Made by a program: the position numbers and the translations under genes. This document shows, one piece after another, positions 26,359-35,995 of a DNA stretch of 64,000 bases (positions are counted from its first letter, which is position 1; each line of letters starts with the position of its first letter). The DNA comes from DASRQZ01 sp964571275 (GTDB lineage: Bacteria; Myxococcota_A; Polyangia; Fen-1088): positions 1 to 64,000 of the forward strand of contig CAZNCQ010000001.1 of the NCBI GenBank assembly GCA_964571275.1. Direction: 5' to 3'. A model generated the notes under the pieces. That model worked only from the letters and a program-made list of their open reading frames with translations, had not been told where the DNA came from and searched no databases.

Positions 26359-28776
26359 TCAGTGGGGCGGCGACACGCGCACGGAGACGGGGATGCGTCC
26401 GACGCGCTCCACCTCTTTCCACCCGGCGTGCAGGTAAGCGACGGTGGCCTTGTTGAACATGCCGTTGTCGGCCCCCACGTCCAGCAGCGGTGGATCGCGC
26501 ACGAGATCGAGCCGCACTTGCTCCTGCACCTCGAGGTTCTCGATCTCGGCGATGAGATCGCAGCGCGTGGGGTTGACCCGATTGGCGAGGAAGTAAAGCT
26601 CGGCGTGATCCGCGAACGAGGCGTGGATGAAGACCTTGTCGCTCGGCCTCGATCGCTTCTGGATGACGTGCGTGAGAGCGACCGTCTCGGGCGGAAGGTA
26701 GATGTCACCCGCGCGCGGAATGTCCGGGTACGAGAAGGGAGGCCCGGTCGACGGCACCTCCTTGCCCGTGAGCAGCGCAAGGGTCCGCGGTCCGAACGCC
26801 CGCAGGTAGCCGCTGAGGTGGGTGCACCCCAGGACGATGGGGACCACGAAGAGCAGCGCCGCGGCGAAGTGCCAGCGCGGATAGCGCCCCCGCAGCAAGA
26901 TCCTGGGCAGGGCCAGGGCGGCGTCGGCCACCAGCGCCACCAGCATCAGCGCCGCAGGCGCGGTGGCGCTGATGAGGTGGTAATAGTCGCAGCGGGCCAT
27001 GGCCAGGCGAAAGGTGGCGACGCCGAAGGCCAGCAGGGCCAGCCGCAGCGTCGAGCGCGACGACCAGCGGCGCGATATCGCGGTGGTGACGAGCGCCGCG
27101 CCCGCCACGGCGTAGATCGCGACCGGCAGCAGATACTCGAGGATGATGCCATCGTGCGGTGCGCCCCCCATCAGCGTGGCCCACGACGTGAAAGTCCGCT
27201 CGTTGACCGGAAAGGGCACGCCGCCCAGCGAACCGGAAGCGAACAACACGACGGCGAGGTACACCGTGCCAAGGAACATCCTGGCCTTGCCGAAGATCGC
27301 GTAGATGCCGATGACGATCAAGGCGGTGGCGACGACGCCGGCCAGCAGCGCGCCGACGCGCGAGGCCGCTCGACGCGCCCGGGCTCGGGCTTGCGCACCG
27401 GGCACCTCCGGCAGCAGCAACGAATCGACGACCAGCGCGATGCAGATGGCGGCGATCGCCACCGGGCCCGTCTCCTGGCTGTAGAGGGCGCCGAGCGTCG
27501 CCGCGGCTCCCCAGCCCACCAGCGCGCGCGGTCGCCGCGCCCACGCGACCGCGCCGACGAGCGTGAAGAGTGGAAACATCATGCGCCCCAGGTCAGCCCA
27601 ACCGAACGCCAGCAGGTGGAGGGCATCCAGCCAGGTCAGGGCCATCGTCGTCGTGATGAACAGGAAGACGCACAGGCCAACCGCCCACAGCCGTCGCCGG
27701 CCAAAGATCCAACCGAGCGCGATCGCGACGGCCAGGAAGCCGAGATGGACGAGAATCTGGCCCGCGCGAACCTGCTCGGCGGTCTTCCCCATGAGCGCGA
27801 CGTAGACAGCCAGCACGAGCTCGCGCAGCGGTCCGTAGATCGTCCCGGTGTCGGCCATGAACAGCTTGCCGTGATAGAAGCTGTTCAGCCAGGCGTAGTT
27901 CCCCGACTCGTGGCCGGCGTGATTGATGCGCGGCAGCTCGCGGAACTTGTGCGGGATGCCATAGATCGCCGCGAGCGCCCAGATCGCCGCAAGGGCCGGC
28001 AGCGCCCGTGGCACGCGTGAAACCAGCCAGGGCGCGCGGGTGTCCACCACCCGCAAGCCCGCGCACAGCGCCAGCGCGACCACCACCCACAGCGGCGAGG
28101 GCGCGCGCAGGATGCCGACCAGTGGAATTACCAGCAGCGGCAATCCTTCGACGACGTTGCGACGGAGCGCATCGCGGCTGGCGGGCGCGCGCACGAGCCC
28201 GAACACGCGCCAGCCGGACAAGGCGGCCGCGACGATCGCGCCCACGACCAGCGTGGCAGGGCTTCGCCCGCGCGAAGTGATCCAGACGCCCCAGAACAGC
28301 GCGAGGGTCTGGCCCACGAGCGCCGAGACATCGAGGATGCACGGCGAGCTCGCGGGTTCGGTGGCCGGCGCGATCGCCGTCGCGGGCAGGAGCAGCGCGG
28401 CCAGCGGCAAGGTGAGCGCGAGCGCGGCCTGGCCGAAGAAAGGCGCGATGAGGAACGCCGCCAGCCAGGCGGCGACGAGGGTGACGGCGGCCAGGATCAT
28501 CGAGATGCGCGGGCGACGCCGCGCGAGATGCAGAGCGAGCGCGAAGATCGCGACGCACCCGACGCAGAGCGCGAGGGCGACGAGGTACGAACGGAACTGC
28601 CCGTTCGGCTGGCTGGGGAAGATGAGCACATCGGTTCGCCGCGCGGGGAGCGGCCACCACCGCAGGAGGATCTTCGTGATCGGGTCGGTGAGCTCGTACG
28701 CGCCGAGCAGCCCCAGAATGAGCGCGCCGGCGAGTGCCGCCGCCCGATGAACCCTCAGAGTCGCCCGAAGAAACAA
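26359..28776 (-). CDS. large polytopic membrane protein, GT-C-like
   Basis: A 805-residue protein with about 15 hydrophobic helices in the first 660 residues and a soluble C-terminal domain of about 120 residues (ETVALTHVIQKRSRPSDKVFIHASFADHAELYF...). The loop INHAGHESGNYAWLNSFYHGKLFMADTGTIYGPLRE and the overall plan resemble GT-C glycosyltransferases that use lipid-linked sugars, but no catalytic DD or DxD motif in the first loop is certain. It likely modifies envelope glycans. The start is a TTG at 28776, and the true N-terminus could be internal. No clear operon partner. Confidence 0.7.
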   Translation of the reverse strand: MFLRATLRVHRAAALAGALILGLLGAYELTDPITKILLRWWPLPARRTDVLIFPSQPNGQFRSYLVALALCVGCVAIFALALHLARRRPRISMILAAVTLVAAWLAAFLIAPFFGQAALALTLPLAALLLPATAIAPATEPASSPCILDVSALVGQTLALFWGVWITSRGRSPATLVVGAIVAAALSGWRVFGLVRAPASRDALRRNVVEGLPLLVIPLVGILRAPSPLWVVVALALCAGLRVVDTRAPWLVSRVPRALPALAAIWALAAIYGIPHKFRELPRINHAGHESGNYAWLNSFYHGKLFMADTGTIYGPLRELVLAVYVALMGKTAEQVRAGQILVHLGFLAVAIALGWIFGRRRLWAVGLCVFLFITTTMALTWLDALHLLAFGWADLGRMMFPLFTLVGAVAWARRPRALVGWGAAATLGALYSQETGPVAIAAICIALVVDSLLLPEVPGAQARARARRAASRVGALLAGVVATALIVIGIYAIFGKARMFLGTVYLAVVLFASGSLGGVPFPVNERTFTSWATLMGGAPHDGIILEYLLPVAIYAVAGAALVTTAISRRWSSRSTLRLALLAFGVATFRLAMARCDYYHLISATAPAALMLVALVADAALALPRILLRGRYPRWHFAAALLFVVPIVLGCTHLSGYLRAFGPRTLALLTGKEVPSTGPPFSYPDIPRAGDIYLPPETVALTHVIQKRSRPSDKVFIHASFADHAELYFLANRVNPTRCDLIAEIENLEVQEQVRLDLVRDPPLLDVGADNGMFNKATVAYLHAGWKEVERVGRIPVSVRVSPPH

Positions 28777-28827
28777 GGTCCGGAGTGAAGCAACCTCACG
28801 GGTCGGCTGTCAAGAGATGCGGCCGAC

Positions 28828-28847
28828 GATGCGAAGCGATGCGAAGC
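28828..28847. repeat. tandem 10-bp direct repeat upstream of the DUF2383 gene
   Basis: GATGCGAAGC is present twice in direct succession (28828-28837 and 28838-28847), preceded by a partial copy (AGATGCGGCC). It lies about 70 bases before ATG 28916, a fitting place for a regulator site, or it may be simple duplication. Confidence 0.4.
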
Positions 28848-28915
28848 GGAGTGGTCGAGGTTGCCGTCGTCTCATCGATGGCTAGCTTGCGGATCAACCA
28901 AAACTGGAGGACCCA

Positions 28916-29353
28916 ATGAACCAGGCAAATCAGTCCGTCGACAAACTGAACGAGTTCCTGCGCGGCGAGATCTCGGCGGTGGAGACCTACCGCCAGGCGC
29001 TGGAGAAGATCACCTCGGGCGCAGCGCGCGTGCAGCTGGAACAGTGCCGGCGGTCGCACGAAGACCGCGTCAGCCTCCTCCGCCAGAGCATCGTGAACAT
29101 CGGTGGCGAGCCCGCGGCCACATCCGGTGCCTGGGGCTCGTTCGCCAAGCTGACCGAGGGCGGCGCCAAGGTCTTCGGCGAGAAGGCGGCGATCGCGGCC
29201 CTCGAAGAGGGAGAAGACCACGGGCTCAAGCTCTATCGGGGCGACATCGAAACCCTCGAGCCCTCGGCCCGACAATTGGTGGTGAGCGACCTGCTCCCGG
29301 CCCAGGAGCGCACGCACCGGGCGCTCAGTGAATTGAAGCACGGCCTGCACTGA
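28916..29353 (+). CDS. DUF2383 (PA2169-type) four-helix protein
   Basis: A 145-residue soluble helical protein matching DUF2383, the ferritin-like/PA2169 family: LNEFLRGEISAVETYRQALEKI, a middle helix with SHEDRVSLLRQSIVNIGGEPA and a last helix ERTHRALSEL. The paired Glu and His positions (E of RGEISAVETY and HEDRVS) suggest a metal site, but family function is not established; members are often stress-induced. GGAGG sits five bases before ATG 28916. A terminator-like hairpin follows the stop. Confidence 0.88.
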   Translation: MNQANQSVDKLNEFLRGEISAVETYRQALEKITSGAARVQLEQCRRSHEDRVSLLRQSIVNIGGEPAATSGAWGSFAKLTEGGAKVFGEKAAIAALEEGEDHGLKLYRGDIETLEPSARQLVVSDLLPAQERTHRALSELKHGLH

Positions 29354-29372
29354 CCGGCGGTGTCGCGGGTCT

Positions 29373-29396
29373 CGCCGGCGCTCGTCGCCGGCGTTT
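29373..29396. terminator. bidirectional terminator-like hairpin
   Basis: CGCCGGCG (29373-29380), loop CTCGT, CGCCGGCG (29386-29393), then TTT on the plus strand: a perfect 8-bp GC stem between the convergent DUF2383 and nucleotidase-like genes. The T-run is short, but position and stem strength fit an intrinsic terminator. Confidence 0.65.
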
Positions 29397-29400
29397 CCCG

Positions 29401-31785
29401 CTACAGAGCCTGGTGAGCGACGTCGGTATGGAGGCGGAGCCCGATGGTCGTGTCGTAGGAGGCGCCCCAGCCGAGCTCTTGCCGCTGCACCTCGAAGAGG
29501 TCGAGGCCGACGGTCAAGAACAGCGTGGGTAGCAATGGCACCGAGAGCTTGGCGGTGGCGCGCAGTTGATGCTGGCGCGTGCCGGTCGGGTCGACGAAGT
29601 CATAGTCGACCGACCCCTCCAGCTTGACGGCGAGCGCGCCGACAGTGGCAAGGGCGGTCGGATCGAGGGTGCCGCCCGCCTCGATGACCGCGTGCCAATC
29701 GCCGGCAGGTGCCGGGGCGAGCAGCTCGCTCTGGGCGCCCGCGCCGGCGCGCGCCTTCAATCGCGGTGTCAACGTGAGTTGCGCGCCCGCCGTATCGGTG
29801 AGTTGCAAATGATGATAGGCGCGAGTCTGGGTTGCCGTCACTGCGGGCCGCGTGAGCTCGGACTCGAGCCACACCCGCACGTAGGGATCGGGGATGAACG
29901 GCTTGGGCACCCGCCGCCAGTCGTGCAAGCCTTTGTAGCTATAAGTGACGATCGCGGTGATGAGATCGGCGGTCTCGCCCGATACTTCGGGCATGCCGGT
30001 CGGCTCATTGCGCGACCAGCCGTACTGCAGGTCGAAGCGCCCGTCGACGTCGTGGAGCGGATGCCGCAGCTGCGCGACCAGCGTGGCCTCGCCCTTGATC
30101 GACGTCTGCCGCGCGCGGGTCAGCTGCGCGTCGCCGTAACCCGGGCCGTTGGAGATCGACGTATCGGAGACATCGAGCTCGCCGTCGGCCCGCGCCACCA
30201 GCAGCGGGCGAGCGGCGGGCGGGCGGCCGAAGTCGGTCTTCACGCTCACCGTGGGGTCGCCGTCCTCGGCGGCGGTCTCGCTGGCGAGAAAGGCCGCCAG
30301 CGTATCGCGGACATCGGGCGCGCCGGCGAGCGGTGCGAACGGCAGCGCGTGGGGCGCGAGGATGCCATCGCCGCCCTCGGCCACGAACGCGATGGTGGCG
30401 ACGCGGTACTCGCGCGCCTTGTCGAGCGGCCGCCCGTTGACCTGCAGTCCGCCCGCGCCTCTGGCGAGGCCGACCACGGCCAGCTTGTCGTTGCCGAGTG
30501 CGGGACCGAGCAGCGATTCGACCACCGGCCCCTGCACGCGGGCGGCGCCGATCACGGCGCGGTATGGCAGGGCGCGCTCGAGGTCGCCGCGCGTCAGCGT
30601 CCCGGTGAACGGAAAGGGCGTGCCCTTGACGAACCGCGCGTTGATGAGCGCGATCTCGGCGCCGCTGCGGCGACGCATCACCTCGAGGACATAGGTGCGG
30701 AAGTCGTCGCGCGTGAGGGTCCCTTTGACCGGCGCGGGAGCGATCGGCTGGGCCTCCCGCGCGCAGGTGACGGCGTGGGCGGCGGCGGTGAGCCTTTCGA
30801 CCTCGGGATCCCGCGAGCCCCGCTGGGAATGGACGGCCTCGGCGATCACTTCAGCGCCGGCGAGCTTGACCACGGCCAGCCCCCGCGCGCCGGCCTCCGA
30901 ACCGACCACCGGCGGCGCGCCGTCTCTGCGCAGGAGGCCCACCGTTCGGCCCGTCTCCTCGTCGGTCAATCCAGCCGCCAGCAACAGATCGGGCGCGCTC
31001 GATTCGCCCAGATGGCGCTGGAGCGCGTCGATCTCCCCGAGGGCGCGCGCGTCTCGCGGCCCATCGGTCAGGACAACGACGCGCGTGGCGCCGGCGGCCC
31101 GCAGACGCTTCACGCCGTCACGCACGGCGGCCACCGGATCGCCGAGACCCAACCCGGCCATGCGCCCTGGCGCGATGCCCGCGATCACCGACGGTGAGAT
31201 GACGGCCAGCACGCCGACGACCGCGTTCGGGCGGCGCACGAGGACCTCCCGCTTGATCGCCGCGCAGGCCGGCCGGCGAGCGTCGCAGTCGAGGTTGGTG
31301 GCGACGAGCGGCAGCCCCGCGCGCGCCAGCGCCGGCAAGAGCTCGTCGAGCTCCGCCGCGGGGAGCGACAGCTCCTCGTGCCCGACGGCGATGGCGTCAT
31401 ACGAACCCCGGGCCAGGAGGGCGGCGAGCGTCCGCGCGCCGGCCACACCGCCCGCCAGGATCTCGGTGGCTATCGGGTCAGGCCCAGCCCAGTTGCCGCC
31501 CAAGAGAACGACCGGCGGCGCGTCGACCCGCGCGGCGGCCCGCTGGAGGGCGATGCTGGCCAGCAGCCCGGCATAGTCGAGCGCCGCCGTGGCTGGTTGC
31601 CCGCAGACCGGCGCGAGCCGGCCGTCGAGATCGGCGTGAAACAGGATCTCTGTGGGCACAGCCGGTCCGGATGCCGGCGCGACGGCGCCGGGCGGTGCCT
31701 GGCCGGACGCCGCGCGCGCGATCAACGCCGCCGTCACCAGCACGGCGGCCCCCAACGATCTACGGGCCCGTCCGCCCCCGGTCAT
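29401..31785 (-). CDS. degenerate 5'-nucleotidase/metallophosphatase fused to barrel-like domain
   Basis: A 794-residue exported protein (signal peptide to about residue 29). Residues 45-290 follow the UshA-type calcineurin fold, but the metal motifs are changed: FHADLDGRL in place of HTxDxHG, GGNWAGPD for the GD motif, and GHEELSL for GNHEFD. Residues 330-510 match the 5'-nucleotidase C-terminal domain (NARFVKGTPFPFTGTLTRGDLERALPY, VNGRPLDKAREYRVATIAFVAEGGDG). From about 560 on, long amphipathic strands (ATLVAQLRHPLHDVDGRFDLQYGW ... LFLTVGLDLFEVQRQELGWG) look like an outer-membrane barrel. Likely a surface nucleotidase-derived protein that may have lost or altered catalysis. Confidence 0.75.
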   Translation of the reverse strand: MTGGGRARRSLGAAVLVTAALIARAASGQAPPGAVAPASGPAVPTEILFHADLDGRLAPVCGQPATAALDYAGLLASIALQRAAARVDAPPVVLLGGNWAGPDPIATEILAGGVAGARTLAALLARGSYDAIAVGHEELSLPAAELDELLPALARAGLPLVATNLDCDARRPACAAIKREVLVRRPNAVVGVLAVISPSVIAGIAPGRMAGLGLGDPVAAVRDGVKRLRAAGATRVVVLTDGPRDARALGEIDALQRHLGESSAPDLLLAAGLTDEETGRTVGLLRRDGAPPVVGSEAGARGLAVVKLAGAEVIAEAVHSQRGSRDPEVERLTAAAHAVTCAREAQPIAPAPVKGTLTRDDFRTYVLEVMRRRSGAEIALINARFVKGTPFPFTGTLTRGDLERALPYRAVIGAARVQGPVVESLLGPALGNDKLAVVGLARGAGGLQVNGRPLDKAREYRVATIAFVAEGGDGILAPHALPFAPLAGAPDVRDTLAAFLASETAAEDGDPTVSVKTDFGRPPAARPLLVARADGELDVSDTSISNGPGYGDAQLTRARQTSIKGEATLVAQLRHPLHDVDGRFDLQYGWSRNEPTGMPEVSGETADLITAIVTYSYKGLHDWRRVPKPFIPDPYVRVWLESELTRPAVTATQTRAYHHLQLTDTAGAQLTLTPRLKARAGAGAQSELLAPAPAGDWHAVIEAGGTLDPTALATVGALAVKLEGSVDYDFVDPTGTRQHQLRATAKLSVPLLPTLFLTVGLDLFEVQRQELGWGASYDTTIGLRLHTDVAHQAL

Positions 31786-31866
31786 GGCGTGGACTTCATA
31801 CTAATGACGCTCGGCCCGACGGCAACCTCCCGCTGGTGCCCGGGACGGGTAACATTAGACGCACCG

Positions 31867-32793
31867 ATGATTCTGAGCTACCCCCCGGGCGATCCGACCG
31901 CCGCGATCTGGATCGATCTGTTTCAGCCCACCAGCGACGAGATCGCGCAGGTGAGCGAAGCCACCGGGCTGCGCGTGCCGTCCCAGAACCAGGTGAGCGA
32001 GATCGAATCCACCAGCCGGCTGGCATTCGAGAACGGCGCCTACTATTTGTCGGCGCCGCTGGTGGGAACCGCCGCCGACGGCGACCACCCGCTGACGCCG
32101 GTCGGATTCGTGCTGTCGCCGCGCGTGTTGCTGACCGTGCGGTTCGCCGAGCTGCCGTCGTTCGAGGAGGCACGGTCCCAATGTTCGTTGCAGCGAGCCA
32201 AGACCGCCGAGGAGGCGCTGCTGCACATCTTCGAGATCGTCGTCGATCGAGCCGCCGACAACCTGGAACGGGCGGGCGCCGCTTGCGACGAGCTCTCGAC
32301 GGCGGCCTTCCGCGGCGACCCGCGCCGCAAGGCCGCCAGCGATCGGCTGAGCGCGGCCCTGCGTCGAATCGGCGCGGTGGCGGAAAAGCTCTCGCGCATC
32401 CGCGACGAGCTGCTGGCGCTCGGCCGCATCGGGTCCTACGTCACCGAGAGCGGGATCGAAGGAGCGCCACGGATCAACGCCGCGCGAATGAAGGCCATCC
32501 GCGACGACGTCGTGTCGCTGACCGATTACGAGGCCCACCTGGCCGGCAAGGTGCAGTTCCTGCTCGACGCCACGCTGGGATTCATCAACATCGAGCAGAA
32601 CGACATCGTCAAGACGCTGACCATCGCATCGGTGGTCGGCATCCCGCCGGTGCTGATCGCCGGTATCTACGGGATGAACTTCCGCGTGATGCCCGAGCTG
32701 CACTGGACGCTTGGCTATCCATTCGCGCTCGCGCTGATCGTGGTCAGCGGCCTCGTGCCGCTGTGGTGGTTCAGGAGGCGGGGGTGGATGTAG
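31867..32793 (+). CDS. CorA-family divalent cation transporter
   Basis: A 308-residue magnesium/cobalt transport protein of the CorA superfamily. A soluble cytoplasmic N-terminal domain and long stalk helix (NAARMKAIRDDVVSLTDYEAHL ... LDATLGFINIEQNDIVKTLT) lead to two C-terminal membrane helices separated by the selectivity motif IYGMNF (Gly269-Met270-Asn271). It ends in the basic RRRGWM. ATG 31867. It should form a pentameric channel in the inner membrane. Gene stands alone, divergent from the nucleotidase-like gene by 81 bases. Confidence 0.93.
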   Translation: MILSYPPGDPTAAIWIDLFQPTSDEIAQVSEATGLRVPSQNQVSEIESTSRLAFENGAYYLSAPLVGTAADGDHPLTPVGFVLSPRVLLTVRFAELPSFEEARSQCSLQRAKTAEEALLHIFEIVVDRAADNLERAGAACDELSTAAFRGDPRRKAASDRLSAALRRIGAVAEKLSRIRDELLALGRIGSYVTESGIEGAPRINAARMKAIRDDVVSLTDYEAHLAGKVQFLLDATLGFINIEQNDIVKTLTIASVVGIPPVLIAGIYGMNFRVMPELHWTLGYPFALALIVVSGLVPLWWFRRRGWM

Positions 32794-32827
32794 CGCCAGC
32801 CAGCGCTCGCTCGCAGCCACCCCCCCG

Positions 32828-34987
32828 TCAGGGCGCATTTGAGGCGCTGGACAGCAACCCAGAGACAGCCGGTGCAGGCGGAGGTGGTCTCCCCTCTCCG
32901 GCCGCGGGCAACACCGTGAAGACGGCCTCGTTCTGCTCGAGAGCGAAGGTGCGCGGCGCCCAGATGGGTGACTTGCGGGGTCCATCGTCGTTGAACACCA
33001 CCAGGAGTGACCCATCGCCGAGATCCGTGATGCCCTCCGGCTTGTGCGCGAATTTGTACAACAGTTGCAACTCACCCGGGAAATGATTCATGTCGAGGCG
33101 CCACAACGCTCCCCGCACCTGGGCCACCTCCGGAAGCGGCGGTTTATCGTGATCGGAGCAGGTTCTGGCGTCCTGTAGATCGACGCTGGTCAGGACGTAA
33201 AGCAGTCCATTGGGCCGCGCCGACAAGTCCGAGATGCCGCTCTGACTCCGGCAGCCATCGGCGAGCGCCACGTCTTTGAAGATCAGCTGCGGATCGCCCC
33301 AACCACCGCCCTTGGGGACCATGCGTACAATGGCCACCGTGGGCTTCATGACCGCATGCTCAGCTCCTTTGGCCGGCGAAACGCTCGCATCGTGAACACC
33401 GACCAGCAGGTACTTCTTGATGTCGGCCGACGTAATTCCTTCGATGCGGCACACCACCTTTTCGGCCGGTGCGCTTCTATCGAGCAACACCGCACACGGA
33501 TCTTCGATGGGGATCCTCTCTGCTCTTCCTTCGATGTGCTGACAGCCGAGCTCTTTGTCCCAACTGGAGCCGCGTTTCGGGTTGATGAAGAACCTCACCA
33601 GATCCTGTTGCTCCATCCTTTCGAACGTTGGGGCGACCAACACCTCGACAAGGCCGTCTGGGCCGGGATCTCCCACGTATATGGCCTCGGCGTTGGGGAC
33701 CGCGCCGAAGTCTGCGGTCGATCCGCTCCCATCGTTGGTGCACACGCGCTGGGGATTGACCAACCTGTCGGCTCCTTCCACATCGAAGAGCCAGAACATC
33801 TGCTGGGCCCCCTTGTCGATGTCGTTCGCGACGATAACGCGCGATCCATCGCCCATTTTTCGAACCGCGGAAGGTGCCAAGTGTTCACCGGGCGTTGTGC
33901 CGGCAGTCTTGAAGACGACGTACGGAGATCGGGGCGTGATGTCGCGGCCCCTCTGCTGCGATCTGGCGCCGGTCTGCGTCTCGGCTACGTTTGCCTTCTC
34001 GAGATCGTGCGATGCGCCACTGCTGTCGCGATTGTCGCCGAGTGAGAGAAAGTATCCGTACACCCGCTTGTCAAATTGGCTCTCGCACTCATCGCACGCC
34101 TTGTAGGTGCCGAATCGGAAGAGCAACAACCCGGCGAACATGAGCACGCAACGAACCGCCGCCAACTTCTGCAAGTGCTTGAAGAACTCCTGCACGACGG
34201 TCGGGCATCGGAGGTAGAGGCGCTCGAGCCGCGGGCTCTTCCTCGCGCGGTTGCGCTGAAAGAGGATCTCCGCAATGCCGGCAATTACCGAGATGGCGGC
34301 GAGCTCCCAGGTCAACCAGACGAGAATCACGTAAACCGAGCGAATGAAGTTGATACGCGATTGCAGGTTCGAGAGCTCTTTGTTGAAGGAATCCTGCTGC
34401 AACACTGCATTCTTGGCGTTGTGGTAAAACTCGAGGACGCGAACGTCGATCTGGCTACAGGGAGAGAGGTCGGCGCCCTTCACACGCGCCGCTTCCAGCT
34501 GATCCAGATTCCGGGTGCCCGTGACCGCGGTATTGATGTGGGTGCGATGACAGGCGTCGTAGTCGGCGAGAAATTGCGCCAGCCGGGGCTCAGGGTCGGC
34601 GCCGCTGGCCAGGCGGCCGTGGGCCACGGCATCAAAGCTCTTCAGCTTCATCTCTGAGTCGTGGCCTTCTTGATCCGTGTGGGACCACGACTCCACGATG
34701 ACCCCCGCCCCATAAAGGAGCGCGATCAACAGCACCAGCACGAAATGTGAAGGGACCGTCCGCGGAGGTGCACCCTTGTCCCGCCGCACGATGCGCGAAG
34801 GCGCAGATGCGATCGCGCTCGGAACCTCCTGAACCTCTTCCTCGTAGACCAAGAACTTGAAGAACCGCCGTACCGCGTCCATCCGCAGCACGTGGCCCAT
34901 GCAAAAGAACAGGACAGACAGGACCAGGAGGCTGACGATCGCCCCCACCAGCAGTGTCTCTAGAATCCCCTCGAACTGCAGCTCCAT
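32828..34987 (-). CDS. membrane protein with large C-terminal sensor-like domain, unknown
   Basis: A 719-residue protein, no family recognised. It has about four membrane helices: FEGILETLLVGAIVSLLVLSVLFF (about 5-30), SHFVLVLLIALLYGAGVIV (about 75-95), FIRSVYVILVWLTWELAAISVIAGIAEI (about 210-235) and LAAVRCVLMFAGLLLFRFGTY (about 265-290). A helical loop with Cys (DYDACHRTH, LSPCSQIDV) lies between helices 2 and 3. Residues 300-719 form a soluble, strand-rich domain with segments such as EAIYVGDPGPDGLVEVLVAPTF and NGLLYVLTSVDLQ, resembling a beta-propeller. ATG 34987 is the last start before the divergent thioredoxin gene. Possibly an envelope sensor. Confidence 0.6.
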   Translation of the reverse strand: MELQFEGILETLLVGAIVSLLVLSVLFFCMGHVLRMDAVRRFFKFLVYEEEVQEVPSAIASAPSRIVRRDKGAPPRTVPSHFVLVLLIALLYGAGVIVESWSHTDQEGHDSEMKLKSFDAVAHGRLASGADPEPRLAQFLADYDACHRTHINTAVTGTRNLDQLEAARVKGADLSPCSQIDVRVLEFYHNAKNAVLQQDSFNKELSNLQSRINFIRSVYVILVWLTWELAAISVIAGIAEILFQRNRARKSPRLERLYLRCPTVVQEFFKHLQKLAAVRCVLMFAGLLLFRFGTYKACDECESQFDKRVYGYFLSLGDNRDSSGASHDLEKANVAETQTGARSQQRGRDITPRSPYVVFKTAGTTPGEHLAPSAVRKMGDGSRVIVANDIDKGAQQMFWLFDVEGADRLVNPQRVCTNDGSGSTADFGAVPNAEAIYVGDPGPDGLVEVLVAPTFERMEQQDLVRFFINPKRGSSWDKELGCQHIEGRAERIPIEDPCAVLLDRSAPAEKVVCRIEGITSADIKKYLLVGVHDASVSPAKGAEHAVMKPTVAIVRMVPKGGGWGDPQLIFKDVALADGCRSQSGISDLSARPNGLLYVLTSVDLQDARTCSDHDKPPLPEVAQVRGALWRLDMNHFPGELQLLYKFAHKPEGITDLGDGSLLVVFNDDGPRKSPIWAPRTFALEQNEAVFTVLPAAGEGRPPPPAPAVSGLLSSASNAP

Positions 34988-35104
34988 CCGGAACCCAACC
35001 TTTCCAGTCCGCGCCGCACGACCGTTTCTGCGCTGCCGTCGCGAAGGAGAACAATCTCGTCGTTCAGTGTCAAGCTGGCGGCACAGGATCGCGCTAGAGT
35101 CCTG

Positions 35105-35995
35105 ATGATGACCGCGCCGACCGCCCACACCAGAGACGTCTCCGAAGAGGGGTTCGATGCCGACGTGCTTGCCCGCTCGCACGATGTGCCGGTCGTCGTC
35201 GATTTCTGGGCCCCGTGGTGCGGACCGTGCCGGGTGCTGGGACCGGTGCTGGAGCGCGAGGTCGCGGCCCTCGGCGGCCGCGTCGAGCTGGCCAAGGTCA
35301 ACACCGACGCCGCGCCGTCGCTGTCGGCGCGCTACGACATCAGCGGCATCCCCGCCGTGAAGGCGTTTCGCGACGGCGTCGTGGTGTCCGAGTTCGTGGG
35401 CGCGCAGCCGGTCGACATGGTGCGCCGGTGGCTGGCCGCGCTGGCGCCGCCGCCCGACGTCACGGCGCTCGAGACGGCCGAGGCGGCGGCGCGCGCGGGC
35501 GATCGCCCCGCCGCCGAGCCGGTGCTGCGCGATCTCGTCGCCCGCGCCGAGGCGAGCCCCGAAACCGATCGCCTGGTCGGCGCGCGCTCTCTGGCCGCCC
35601 TGGCGCGCCTGCTGCTCGACGCGCAGGACGCCACCGGCGCCGAGCCGCTGGTCGCGCGGCTCGAGGCGCGCCGCGACGCCGGCGATCTCGCGGCGCCCTT
35701 GGTCGCTCGCCTGCAACTGCATGCCGCGGCGAATGCGGCGGGCGGCCGCGCGGCCGCCGAAGCGGCCGTGGCGCGCGACCCGGCGGATCGCGAAGCGCGC
35801 TACGCGCTCGCCTCGGCGCTGGCCGCCGCCGGCGAGACCGAGCCAGCGCTCGAGCAGTTCCTCGACCTGGCCGCCAGCGCCCGCAAACCGCGCGGCGACG
35901 ACGCCCGCCGCGCCATGCTCGCCATCTTCGACGCGCTCGGCCCCGACCACCCGCTCGCGCGCGACTTCCGCCGGCGGTTGCAGATCGTCACCTGA
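35105..35995 (+). CDS. thioredoxin-TPR chaperone-like protein (YbbN/CnoX family)
   Basis: A 296-residue protein with an N-terminal thioredoxin domain (VVVDFWAPWCGPCRVLGPVLERE, redox pair Cys39/Cys42; ISGIPAVKAF with the cis-Pro) and a C-terminal helical repeat part (about 130-296: AEAAARAGDRPAAEPVLRDL ... RRRLQIVT), as in YbbN/CnoX, which binds unfolded clients. E. coli CnoX has SxxC; here a complete CGPC is kept, so both oxidoreductase and holdase activity are likely, in the cytoplasm. ATG 35105 or 35108. Confidence 0.92.
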   Translation: MMTAPTAHTRDVSEEGFDADVLARSHDVPVVVDFWAPWCGPCRVLGPVLEREVAALGGRVELAKVNTDAAPSLSARYDISGIPAVKAFRDGVVVSEFVGAQPVDMVRRWLAALAPPPDVTALETAEAAARAGDRPAAEPVLRDLVARAEASPETDRLVGARSLAALARLLLDAQDATGAEPLVARLEARRDAGDLAAPLVARLQLHAAANAAGGRAAAEAAVARDPADREARYALASALAAAGETEPALEQFLDLAASARKPRGDDARRAMLAIFDALGPDHPLARDFRRRLQIVT

